The notes under the pieces: generated by a model
Told to the model about the DNA's origin: nothing
Databases searched by the model: none
Seen by the model: the letters and a program-made list of their open reading frames with translations, nothing else
Position numbers and translations under genes: made by a program
DNA from: an uncultured Clostridium sp.
GTDB lineage: Bacteria; Bacillota; Clostridia; Clostridiales; Clostridiaceae
Reading direction: 5' to 3'
DNA: 59,931 nt
Assembly: GCF_947039605.1 (NCBI RefSeq)
Contig: NZ_CAMQZG010000022.1
Coordinates: forward strand, 1 to 59,931
In this document: positions 8,205 to 15,525 of the stretch, one piece after another
Layout of the letters: each line of letters starts with the position of its first letter
How positions within the stretch are numbered: the first letter of the stretch is position 1

Positions 8205-9227
8205 ATGAGTTTAATTTCACATTCAAATGGATTTACTACAAAAGAACCAAAGAGAAGATTTAGTTTTAAATTTATTTTTAAAGCTATTTCTATCTTAACT
8301 ATATTAACTATAACAATAGGGTTAACAGCTAATATGCTAATTACGAGTAGAAATGAAGACAAACTTGTAAAAGATGATATGTACGTTACAATAGATGATA
8401 AAAAAAATTATTATAATATAGAAAATGGAGATGCACCAACAATAATCTTTGAGTCAAGTAGTGGTATGGGAGTATCACAATGGGACAATGCAAGGGAATT
8501 GCTTAAAGATGAATATGGTATAAGTAGTTTTGCGTATGATAGAGATGGGTTTGGGTTATCAGATTTTTTAAAAGAACAAACACCAGAAGAACAGGCTAAG
8601 GAATTAAAACTTATTTTAAGAAAAGTTGCTTTAAATGGACCATTTATATTGGTTAGTGAGGGCTATGGATCACTTATTATGACAAATTTTGCGAAATTAT
8701 ATCCTGAACTTGTCAAAGGAATTATTTTAATTTCACCTATAAATGAGGAAAGTTTAGGCAATACTAATTATTATAAGTATTTTGAGAGTGAAAAAATTTC
8801 TAGAAAGCTTAATATATTTGGATCATATTTAGGAATCAACAATTTAATTGATAAGTGTGTAGGATTAGATTCTCCAAGTGGGTTAGATGAATATTTATCA
8901 GAAGATGATTTTAATAATTATAAAATGTTAAGACCAACAACAGACTTTAATAAGGCTTATTATGCGGAGCTTGAAAATATTTTAAATAGGTCAAGCATTA
9001 GTCAAGTTGATGGAATGTTTAAGGATATACCATATGTTATTGTTACAAATAATCAAAATAAGGCTGAACAGAGTGCAATGAAAAGTCTTGGAAATGGGGA
9101 TAATACAAAAATAATTGATAGTAATAGCGATTCGAAAATTATAGCACTTGAAAAACCAGAGCTTATTTTAGAGGCGATAACTTATATATTAAATAATCTG
9201 TCATTCAAGGAAAGTTCAAATACTTAA
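8205..9227 (+). CDS. Membrane-anchored alpha/beta-hydrolase-fold protein lacking the nucleophile
   Basis: A 340-residue protein. One N-terminal membrane segment (about residues 25-45) has the rest outside. The fold is alpha/beta-hydrolase: an oxyanion-side segment ESSSGMGVSQWD, then strand-turn-helix VSEGYGSLIMTNFA at about 149-162. The nucleophile elbow should read GxSxG, but here it is S-E-G153-Y-G, so the Ser is Gly. The C-terminal segment that normally has GHxxHL before the last helix reads DSKIIALEKPEL with no His. It is therefore probably a pseudoenzyme. The ATG at 8205 is chosen because GGGGGA lies 10 nt before it; an in-frame TTG at 8187 overlaps that site. Confidence 0.8.
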   Translation: MSLISHSNGFTTKEPKRRFSFKFIFKAISILTILTITIGLTANMLITSRNEDKLVKDDMYVTIDDKKNYYNIENGDAPTIIFESSSGMGVSQWDNARELLKDEYGISSFAYDRDGFGLSDFLKEQTPEEQAKELKLILRKVALNGPFILVSEGYGSLIMTNFAKLYPELVKGIILISPINEESLGNTNYYKYFESEKISRKLNIFGSYLGINNLIDKCVGLDSPSGLDEYLSEDDFNNYKMLRPTTDFNKAYYAELENILNRSSISQVDGMFKDIPYVIVTNNQNKAEQSAMKSLGNGDNTKIIDSNSDSKIIALEKPELILEAITYILNNLSFKESSNT

Positions 9228-9309
9228 CAAAATGTAAATATTTGTGTCATTGATATGCCATAAATGTTTATTAATATTATCTATAATAGAAAGTGTTTAG
9301 GAGGATTTT

Positions 9310-10599
9310 ATGGGTGATTTTAATAGAAATGATAATGAGGAGTATTTTGGTTTAAAGAATGAGGGTGACCAAAGTTCAAATAAATCATATGAAATTGAAG
9401 AGGAAAGTAGCCAAACTTCAAATGAATCATATAGTGAGAATAGTTTTAGTGAGGGTTCAAATTATAAGGGGAATAATGATGAGGAGCCTAAAAAAGAAAA
9501 GAAGAGTTCTAAAAAGGGTATAGCAGGAACTCTAGCGGTTGCGCTTACAGCATCTTTAATAGGTGGTGGAATTGGTGGACTTGGAGTTTTTGCAGCTATG
9601 AATGATTCTAAAGAAGAAGAAAAAAAAGTTGAGGCAAGTGCAGTTCCTGTAACACCTCAATTTAAATCACAAGATGGTATAATGACAACAGCAGAGGCAG
9701 TTCAGGCTGTGACACCAGCGGTTGTAGGGGTTTCAACTAAAACACTTGTTAGAGATGAATATTTTAATGGGGTAAGAGAACAAGAAGGTATTGGTTCAGG
9801 CTTTATTATAAGTGAAGATGGTCTTGTAGTAACTAATTACCATGTAATTGCTGGAGCACAGGAAGTTAAGGTTATTTTAAGTGATGGAACAGAGGTTGAT
9901 GCAAAAGTTGTTAATTATGATGAAAAAGCAGATTTAGCAGTTGTTGATATTACAGAGCATATGAAAATGCCAGGAGTTGCAAAACTTGGTGATTCATCAA
10001 AACTTTTAGCTGGAGAAGATGTTATTGCAATTGGAAATCCATTAGGTAAAGAATTTAGTAAGACAGTTACTAAGGGAATTATAAGTTCGCCTAATAGACT
10101 GCTTAGTGTAAATGGCTCTCCAGATGATACTGAGGAGTTCATACAGACAGATGCAGCTATTAACCCAGGTAATAGTGGAGGTCCACTTATAAATGCCAGA
10201 GGGGAAGTCATAGGCGTAAATACAGCTAAGAAAGTTGGAGAAGAGATTGAAGGTATAGGATTCTCTATTCCAATAAATACTGTGAAAGATAAACTTGATA
10301 ACCTATCAAGCCCAGAACTTGTAATTGGTATAACAGGAATTGATGTTACAGCTGAGGAAGCTAAGAAAAGAAATCTTCCAGCGGGTATATATGTTAAGTC
10401 AATCGCTGATTTTAGTCCAGCTCAAAAAGCAGGATTAAAACTTGGAGATGTAATAGTTGCATATAATGGCAAGCCTATTAAAGGAATTGCAGAATTAAAT
10501 ATTGAAAAAGAAAAATCTAAAGAAGGCGATGTTATAGCTCTTACAGTTGTAAGAGAAGGTAAAAATGTTAATTTAGAATTAAAACTTGAAACATTTTAA
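9310..10599 (+). CDS. HtrA/DegP-type membrane serine protease with PDZ domain
   Basis: A 429-residue envelope quality-control protease. The N-terminal 70 residues are a charged, Ser/Asn/Glu-rich cytoplasmic tail, followed by one Ala/Gly-rich membrane segment (about 73-98). The trypsin-like domain has H178 (NYHVI), D208 (ADLAVVD) and S289 (NPGNSGGPL). A PDZ domain occupies about 335-428, including AGLKLGDVIVAYNG. The triad is complete. It starts at an ATG after AGGAGG. It is equivalent to the HtrA-like proteases of Bacillus (HtrA/HtrB/YyxA). Single-gene unit with a terminator directly after it. Confidence 0.95.
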   Translation: MGDFNRNDNEEYFGLKNEGDQSSNKSYEIEEESSQTSNESYSENSFSEGSNYKGNNDEEPKKEKKSSKKGIAGTLAVALTASLIGGGIGGLGVFAAMNDSKEEEKKVEASAVPVTPQFKSQDGIMTTAEAVQAVTPAVVGVSTKTLVRDEYFNGVREQEGIGSGFIISEDGLVVTNYHVIAGAQEVKVILSDGTEVDAKVVNYDEKADLAVVDITEHMKMPGVAKLGDSSKLLAGEDVIAIGNPLGKEFSKTVTKGIISSPNRLLSVNGSPDDTEEFIQTDAAINPGNSGGPLINARGEVIGVNTAKKVGEEIEGIGFSIPINTVKDKLDNLSSPELVIGITGIDVTAEEAKKRNLPAGIYVKSIADFSPAQKAGLKLGDVIVAYNGKPIKGIAELNIEKEKSKEGDVIALTVVREGKNVNLELKLETF

Positions 10600-10601
10600 T
10601 T

Positions 10602-10636
10602 AAAACTCAGGGAGATAACTCCTTGAGTTTTTTTTC
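10602..10636 (+). terminator. Terminator of the htrA-like gene
   Basis: AAAACTCA...GGAG pairs with CTCC...TGAGTTTT around the loop ATAA, followed by eight or more T. The A-rich 5' arm means it could also stop leftward transcription coming from the adjacent mobile element. Confidence 0.85.
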
Positions 10637-10653
10637 TGTTTTATAAGGAGCTT

Positions 10654-10830
10654 GTGAAATACCCACCACTTAGCCTAAAGGCTTGAAGTCGGGGCTTCGT
10701 ATAATCCTGTCTAACCATTAAGGTAATTATTTTACAGACTATCAGTTTCCAACGCTATGGGTTTTTTTAGGAAAACCCTTCCCGTATAACCTACGGTACT
10801 GCAAGCTTAAGACTTGCGTTTGGAAACCTA
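10654..10830 (-). ncRNA. Omega-RNA-like structured RNA (TnpB- or IscB/HEARO-type) in the IS605-like element
   Basis: A long-range stem of 11 bp (10745-10755 with 10816-10827, one bulge) closes a junction containing three hairpins: a GGGTTTT/AAAACCC stem, a CCGTA/TACGG stem and a GCAAG/CTTGC stem. On the other side lie a small ACC/GGT hairpin within a longer weak pairing and a terminal AGCC/GGCT hairpin flanked by CCC and GGG runs that could form a pseudoknot. This is the architecture of transposon-encoded guide RNAs next to an element end. TATAAT on the minus strand (10838-10843) supports leftward transcription, which would put the guide just outside 10654. The opposite polarity (HEARO/IscB-type, guide at the 5' end) is not excluded. 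Confidence 0.5.
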
Positions 10831-10953
10831 TAACTATATTATAACAAAATTCAGGCTATAAATACATGGGAATGCTTAACGTTTAGCTAAAGCTACATCG
10901 ATTCATCTCACCACCTACCTACGGTTGAGGATGGGAGAATTCTCTCAAATTTA
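10654..10953 (-). mobile_element. ORF-less IS200/IS605-like element, 300 bp
   Basis: Read on the minus strand, this 300-bp segment begins right after TTTTTAAC (an IS605-type target) with TAAATTTGAGAGAATTCTCC and a hairpin (CATC-CTCA-ACC...GGTGG-TGAGATG). It ends with a hairpin segment (ACTTCAAGCC TTTA GGCTAAGTGG) and TTTCAC. The same termini recur at 15376-15430 on the other strand, which is the main evidence that they are element ends. Between the ends there is no transposase or nuclease ORF. The interior (10654-10830) is strongly structured and is listed separately. It is a non-autonomous derivative that would need TnpA supplied in trans. Confidence 0.65.
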
Positions 10954-10986
10954 GTTAAAAAGGTATTTGATTTAATCATAAAGTGG

Positions 10987-11060
10987 ATATGTAAATACAT
11001 ATATTGATAAAGATAAAATGGATAATTCTTTTGTTTTTCTCATGTGTATACATGTGTATA
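10987..11060 (+). promoter_or_regulatory. Candidate activator-binding repeats upstream of the sigma-54 promoter
   Basis: Two notable repeats lie 85-160 bp upstream of the -24/-12 promoter, the usual place for an enhancer-binding activator. One is an inverted repeat ATATGTA-AA-TACATAT at 10987-11002. The other is an exact 10-bp tandem direct repeat (CATGTGTATA twice, 11041-11060) that contains a CATGT/ACATG inverted pair. The activator gene is not in the window. Confidence 0.4.
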
Positions 11061-11144
11061 TATTTTTTGAATAAAAAGTATAAAAAGTGAATAAAAAAAA
11101 TCGATAAAAGGTAAGCAATTTAGTAGTTTTTTAGGAAGATTTTT

Positions 11145-11161
11145 TTGGCACATAAATTGCT
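11145..11161 (+). promoter_or_regulatory. Sigma-54 (RpoN) -24/-12 promoter of the PTS operon
   Basis: TTGGCAC, 5 bp, TTGCT: an excellent match to the TGGCAC-N5-TTGCW consensus, with GG and GC at the required spacing. It is 55 bp before the IIB start codon, so transcription should begin near 11173. Several clostridial and other Firmicute PTS operons are controlled by sigma-54 with LevR-type activators. Confidence 0.85.
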
Positions 11162-11215
11162 ATATTAAATTAGTGTATACAAGTGAGCTCAATAATATTT
11201 AGGAGGAAATTTTTT

Positions 11216-11530
11216 ATGAAGAAAATATTATTAGTTTGTTCAGCTGGGATGTCAACATCTTTACTAGTTTCAAAAATGAAGATATCAGCAAAGAAAAAAG
11301 GAATTGAATGTATAATCAATGCGATTGCTGAGAGTGAGATTGAAGATTATGAAAGAGACATTGATGTACTGTTACTAGGGCCACAAGTTAGATTCTTATT
11401 TAATAAATTAAAGGGTAAATTTAGTGTTGATGGAATACCAGTGAGCGTTATAAACACTGTTGACTATGGAACAATGAATGGCGCAAAGGTACTAAAACAC
11501 GCACTTGATTTAATAGAAGAACAAAAATAA
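11216..11530 (+). CDS. PTS IIB component, lactose/cellobiose (chitobiose) family
   Basis: A 104-residue cytoplasmic phosphocarrier. The P-loop-like active site is LLVCSAGMSTSLLV with the phosphorylated C8. Its length is standard for free-standing IIB of the Lac/Cel family. The ATG at 11216 follows AGGAGG; an in-frame GTG at 11183 overlaps that site and is unlikely. It receives phosphate from IIA (next gene) and passes it to a disaccharide bound to IIC, but no IIC gene is present in this operon. It is the first gene behind the sigma-54 promoter. Confidence 0.92.
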   Translation: MKKILLVCSAGMSTSLLVSKMKISAKKKGIECIINAIAESEIEDYERDIDVLLLGPQVRFLFNKLKGKFSVDGIPVSVINTVDYGTMNGAKVLKHALDLIEEQK

Positions 11531-11558
11531 ATAAAGATTTTAAGGGGAGAGTTAAAAA

Positions 11559-11858
11559 ATGGAAGAAATTATCATGAATCTTATAATGTACAGTGGGGAA
11601 GCTAGAAGTTATTGCATGGAAGGAATACATTTAGCTAAAGAAGGTAAAGTTAATGAAGCTAAGGAACTAGTAGTTAAGGCTGCAGAGCAACTTGGTGAAG
11701 CACACCGCTCACAAACAACTTTAATTCAAAATGAAGCTGCTGGTAATAAAGCAGAGGTTTCATTATTATTAGTTCATGCACAAGATCACTTAATGACATC
11801 AATCACAGTTAAAGATCTTGCTACTGAAATAATTGAGATTTATTCAAGAATAGCTTAA
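11559..11858 (+). CDS. PTS IIA component, lactose/cellobiose (chitobiose) family
   Basis: A 99-residue all-helical phosphocarrier, full length for the family. The active-site His is H73 in LLLVHAQDHLMT, with D76 in the metal-binding position. It accepts phosphate from HPr and hands it to the IIB encoded 28 bp upstream. The start has AGGGGAG before it. A hairpin separates it from the kinase gene downstream. Confidence 0.93.
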   Translation: MEEIIMNLIMYSGEARSYCMEGIHLAKEGKVNEAKELVVKAAEQLGEAHRSQTTLIQNEAAGNKAEVSLLLVHAQDHLMTSITVKDLATEIIEIYSRIA

Positions 11859-11874
11859 TAATGATTTATAAATA

Positions 11875-11900
11875 GACTCTAGTGGGTTTCCATTAGAGTT
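11875..11900 (+). other. Hairpin between the PTS IIA and kinase genes
   Basis: ACTCTAGTGG pairs with CCATTAGAGT (one G-T) across a GTTT loop. The tail TTATTATAT has few consecutive T, so it is more likely a processing/stabilising hairpin or a partial attenuator within the operon than a full terminator. Confidence 0.5.
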
Positions 11901-11951
11901 TATTATATAAATAAAATAAATTTAAATAAAGGTTAGATGAGGTGAGGTTTT

Positions 11952-12851
11952 ATGATGTATGTTATAGGAGTTGACGGTGGTGGTACAAAGACAGAAACAG
12001 TTGCATATGACTTAGAGGGGAATAAACTAACATCTATTTTAACAGGTTTTGGAAATCTAGTTAATGGAAAAGATGAAGCTTTAAGAAACATTCTAGATGG
12101 CATAAAACAGATATTTGAGAAGCATGGAAAAGATAATGTTAAGGGAATTTATTTAGGTTTAGCTGGGTCAGAGGTTGGCTTTAATGCGGACATAGTTTAT
12201 GAAAGTGTTAAAAAAGAATTTTCTGTAGAGTCTATTGTTATGAATGATAGTGAACTTGCACTTAAAGCTCTTCTTCGTGGTGAAGATGGGATACTAGCAA
12301 TAGCAGGAACAGGTTCAATTGCATTTGGACTTAATAATGGAGTTCAGTGGAAATCAGGTGGATGGGGTCATCTTCTTGGTGATGAGGGTTCTGCATATAA
12401 AATAGCGATAGAAGGTCTAAAGCATATGATATATGAGAACGATAATAATATGGAACTTGGGGCGCTTTCAAGAGAGCTTTTAACTGCGTTAGAGGTAGAG
12501 AAAGTTGATGATATTATAGGGTTTGTATATTCATCTACTAAAGATGAGATAGCAAAACTTGCTCAAATCGTTTCTAAGCTTGCAGAGAAAGGTGATGAAA
12601 AATCACTTTCAATAATGGTTTCTGAAGGTGAACTTTTAGGGGAAACAACTAGACAAGTATTCTCAAAACTTGGTTTTGAATCATGTTCTGTAGGTCTTGT
12701 TGGAGGAGTAGTAAGAAAATCTAAGATATTTAGAGATGCTTATGAAAGTTATTTAAGAGAAAAAGTTAATATAGTTTCATTTATAGATGATGATGTTTCA
12801 CCAGCTAAAGGTGCATTTTATATTTATAAAAAAGAAGTTACATTGATTTAA
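11952..12851 (+). CDS. BadF/BadG/BcrA/BcrD-family sugar kinase (N-acetylglucosamine/MurNAc kinase-like)
   Basis: A 299-residue ASKHA-fold kinase. The phosphate-1 motif is GVDGGGTKTETV at residues about 6-17, the phosphate-2 motif is AIAGTGSIAFG, and GHLLGDEGS is typical of the GlcNAc-kinase branch of the family. The clostridial MurK (amino-sugar kinase) belongs to this family. In this operon it may phosphorylate the free sugar released after phospho-disaccharide cleavage; this is inference from the neighbours. Two adjacent ATGs (11952 and 11955) follow GAGGTGAGG, and either could be used. Confidence 0.82.
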   Translation: MMYVIGVDGGGTKTETVAYDLEGNKLTSILTGFGNLVNGKDEALRNILDGIKQIFEKHGKDNVKGIYLGLAGSEVGFNADIVYESVKKEFSVESIVMNDSELALKALLRGEDGILAIAGTGSIAFGLNNGVQWKSGGWGHLLGDEGSAYKIAIEGLKHMIYENDNNMELGALSRELLTALEVEKVDDIIGFVYSSTKDEIAKLAQIVSKLAEKGDEKSLSIMVSEGELLGETTRQVFSKLGFESCSVGLVGGVVRKSKIFRDAYESYLREKVNIVSFIDDDVSPAKGAFYIYKKEVTLI

Positions 12852-12887
12852 TATATATTTAATAAAAGTTTTAGGGGGAAAAATACT

Positions 12888-13979
12888 ATGAAAAGACTTG
12901 GGATATCAGTTTATCCAAATCATACATCAATAGAGGACAATATAGCATATGTAGACCTTGCAGCAAAATATGGTTTTGCAAGAATATTTACATGTCTTTT
13001 ATCAGCAGCTGATAAAGAGGTTGAGGAGATAGTTGCAGAATTTAAAGGGTTAGTTGATGTTGCTAACAAACATGGAATGGAGGTTATTGCTGACCTTGAT
13101 CCTGCTGTTTTTAATAAGCTTGAAGCATCAATAACTGATTTATCGGTATTTAAAGAAATGGGTCTTGCAGGTATTAGACTTGATATGGGCTTTAGTGGAA
13201 GCGAAGAATCAATCATGTCTTATAATAAGCATGGTTTAAAAATAGAACTTAATGTAAGTAATGGTACTAAGTACGTTGATAATATACTTTCATATCAGGC
13301 TAATCTTCAAAATGTATATGGATGTCATAATTTCTATCCTCATGTTTATACAGGATTGTCATATAGCCATTTCATTAAGTGTAGTGAGCAATTTAAAGAG
13401 CTTGGAATCAAAACTGCTGCTTTTGTTAATTCACCAACAGCTGAGTTTGGACCATGGCCAGTATCAGAAGGTCTTTGTACTTTAGAAGAGCACAGAAATC
13501 TTTCTATAACAACTCAAGCTAAGCATTTATTTGCAACAGAGGCTATTGATGATGTTATTATTGCTAACTCATTTGCAAGTGAGGAAGAATTAAAAGCTCT
13601 TAGTGAGTTAAATAAAGAAATGTTAGAGTTCACTGTTGAACTTAATGATGATATTAGAGAAATTGAAAAGATTATAGTTTTAGATGAGTTCCACTATAAT
13701 AGAGGGGATAACTCAGAGTATATGGCTAGAAGCACACAAAGTAGAGTTAAGTATAAGGGAACACCATTCCCAGCTTATAATACACCAGATATCAAGAGAG
13801 GGGATATATTAATAGATTCAGACCTTTACTCAAGATATGCAGGTGAACTTCAGGTTGCATTAAAAGATATGAAAAATTATGGAAAAACAAATGTTGTTGG
13901 ACATATAGTTGAGGAAGAAGTTTTCTTACTTGATTATATTAAGCCATGGAGCAAATTTGGTTTTAACATTAAAAAATAG
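12888..13979 (+). CDS. DUF871 / MupG-family 6-phospho-glycosidase
   Basis: A 363-residue protein of the MupG (DUF871) family, whose studied member hydrolyses MurNAc-6-phosphate-GlcNAc. The N-terminal domain is a TIM barrel beginning MKRLGISVYPNHTS, with conserved ADLDPAVF, GIRLDMGF and NFYPHVYTGLSY segments. The C-terminal ~100 residues form a small beta domain (TPFPAYNTPDIKRGDILID). It starts at an ATG after AGGGGG. Its presence suggests the operon handles a muropeptide-derived or similar beta-linked disaccharide imported by the PTS. No MurQ etherase gene is nearby. Confidence 0.85.
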   Translation: MKRLGISVYPNHTSIEDNIAYVDLAAKYGFARIFTCLLSAADKEVEEIVAEFKGLVDVANKHGMEVIADLDPAVFNKLEASITDLSVFKEMGLAGIRLDMGFSGSEESIMSYNKHGLKIELNVSNGTKYVDNILSYQANLQNVYGCHNFYPHVYTGLSYSHFIKCSEQFKELGIKTAAFVNSPTAEFGPWPVSEGLCTLEEHRNLSITTQAKHLFATEAIDDVIIANSFASEEELKALSELNKEMLEFTVELNDDIREIEKIIVLDEFHYNRGDNSEYMARSTQSRVKYKGTPFPAYNTPDIKRGDILIDSDLYSRYAGELQVALKDMKNYGKTNVVGHIVEEEVFLLDYIKPWSKFGFNIKK

Positions 13980-13992
13980 TGGGGTATTAGTT

Positions 13993-15330
13993 ATGAATAA
14001 AGGCGTTAAGATAGTTACAATTGGAGGGGGGTCTTCTTATACTCCTGAACTTGTTGAAGGATTTATAAAAAGATATGATAAACTTCCTGTTAGAGAACTT
14101 TGGCTTGTAGATATTGAAGCTGGAAGAGAAAAACTAGAGATAGTTGGAAATCTTGCGAAAAGAATGGTTGAAAAAGCTGGAGTACCTATGGAGATTCACC
14201 TTACACTTGATAGAAGAAAAGCTTTAAAGGATGCAGATTTTGTTACAACTCAATTTAGGGTTGGTCAACTTGATGCAAGAATTAAAGATGAGAGTATTCC
14301 GTTAAGTCATGGGATGATAGGTCAAGAAACTAATGGAGCTGGTGGGATGCTTAAGGCATTTAGAACTATACCAGTTATTTTAGATATTGATAAGGATATT
14401 TCAGAGCTATGTCCAAATGCGTGGATGATAAACTTTACTAATCCAGCTGGGATGGTAACTGAGGCTCTTGTTAGATATGGTACAAATAAGAAAGTTATTG
14501 GTCTTTGTAATGTTCCAATTGGGATGGAAAAGGCTGTTGCAAGTATTATGGATGTTGAGCATAGCAGAGTTAGAGTTGATTTTGCCGGTTTAAATCATAT
14601 GGTTTATGGTTTAAATATGTATGTTGATGGTAATGATGTGACTAAAGAGGTTATTGATGGGATGGCAAATGGTAAGCTTGGGCAAATAGTTAAAAACGTT
14701 TCAGATTTTGACTGGGATCCAGAGTTTATTAAGGCTTTAGGTGTTATGCCTTGTCCATATCATAAATATTATTATCAGACAGAAGAAATGTTAAATGATG
14801 AGATAGAAGAGTTCAAGAAAGGTAAAGCTAGAGGCGAATTTGTTAAAGAAGTAGAGAAGGAATTATTTGAACTTTATAAGAATCCTAATTTAGATGAAAA
14901 GCCTACACAACTTGAAAAAAGAGGTGGAGCATACTATAGTGATGCTGCTTGTAGGCTTATCACATCAATATATAATGATACAAGAGATATTCAGCCAGTA
15001 GATATTAGAAATAATGGAGCTATTCAAAATATTGATAATGATTCTGTTGTTGAGATTTCATGTATAATTACAAAGGATGGTCCAAAGCCAATAAATATTG
15101 GTGTACTTCCTGTAAGTGTTAATGGACTTGTTCAGCAAATTAAAACTTTTGAAAGATTAACTATCGAGGCTGCTATTGAGGGGAACTATGGTAAAGCACT
15201 TCTTGCTTTAGTTGGAAATCCATTAACAGCATCAGATAAGACTGCAAAGATTGTTTTAGATGAACTTTTAGAAGCTCATAAAGAATATCTTCCAAATTTC
15301 AAAAAGTATTTTGAAGAAAAAAATAGTTAA
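13993..15330 (+). CDS. 6-phospho-beta-glucosidase, GH family 4
   Basis: A 445-residue NAD- and Mn-dependent glycosidase. The N-terminal Rossmann motif is ITIGGGSSYTPEL-like (GGGSSYTPE), with the acidic LVDIE after beta2. The metal/substrate segments NFTNPAG, LCNVPIG (metal Cys) and LNHMVYG (metal His) are intact, and the length is standard. The ATG at 13993 lies 13 bp after the MupG-family stop and aligns with the GH4 N-terminus; a longer in-frame ORF back to 13909 runs through the MupG gene and is an artefact. It cleaves 6-phospho-beta-glucosides by an oxidation-elimination mechanism. Last gene before the operon terminator. Confidence 0.93.
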   Translation: MNKGVKIVTIGGGSSYTPELVEGFIKRYDKLPVRELWLVDIEAGREKLEIVGNLAKRMVEKAGVPMEIHLTLDRRKALKDADFVTTQFRVGQLDARIKDESIPLSHGMIGQETNGAGGMLKAFRTIPVILDIDKDISELCPNAWMINFTNPAGMVTEALVRYGTNKKVIGLCNVPIGMEKAVASIMDVEHSRVRVDFAGLNHMVYGLNMYVDGNDVTKEVIDGMANGKLGQIVKNVSDFDWDPEFIKALGVMPCPYHKYYYQTEEMLNDEIEEFKKGKARGEFVKEVEKELFELYKNPNLDEKPTQLEKRGGAYYSDAACRLITSIYNDTRDIQPVDIRNNGAIQNIDNDSVVEISCIITKDGPKPINIGVLPVSVNGLVQQIKTFERLTIEAAIEGNYGKALLALVGNPLTASDKTAKIVLDELLEAHKEYLPNFKKYFEEKNS

Positions 15331-15333
15331 TAT

Positions 15334-15373
15334 AAATACTCTAGTTAAATAAATTTTAGCTAGGGTATTTTTA
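15334..15373 (+). terminator. Terminator of the sigma-54 PTS operon
   Basis: AAATACTCTAG pairs with CTAGGGTATTT (one T-G) over a 15-nt loop, then TTT. The T tail is also the TTTTTAAC target sequence next to the small IS605-like element. Confidence 0.75.
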
Positions 15374-15375
15374 AC

Positions 15376-15430
15376 TTAATTTGAGAGAATTCTCCCACTT
15401 CAAGCTTTAGCTAAGTGGTGAGTAGTTCAC
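15376..15430 (+). mobile_element. 55-bp IS605-like end pair (deleted element)
   Basis: It follows TTTTTAAC, begins TTAATTTGAGAGAATTCTCC, continues as a hairpin (CCACTTCAAGC TTTA GCTAAGTGG) and ends GAGTAGTTCAC. Both ends match those of the 300-bp element at 10654-10953 read on its minus strand; the whole omega-RNA-like interior is missing. It is a PATE/MITE-like relic or a minimal mobilisable unit. It sits exactly at the T tail of the PTS operon terminator. Confidence 0.6.
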
Positions 15431-15525
15431 TATAAGTTGGCTACATAAAAAAGATTGTTGTAACTAGACTAGCACTTTTACATATTTTATTATTATAGAT
15501 AATTTGTAAAGAGTGGTGATTAGTC

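Noticed and set aside
10654-10830. Firm assignment of the structured RNA to the plus strand as HEARO/IscB-type
   Set aside because: The plus-strand layout also allows it, but the TTTTTAAC flank and the TATAAT on the minus strand favour the TnpB-type polarity. It cannot be settled without covariance models.
13909-13992. Extended N-terminus of the GH4 gene overlapping the MupG-family gene
   Set aside because: The extra 28 codons have no ribosome site and do not resemble GH4; the Rossmann motif begins right after the ATG at 13993.
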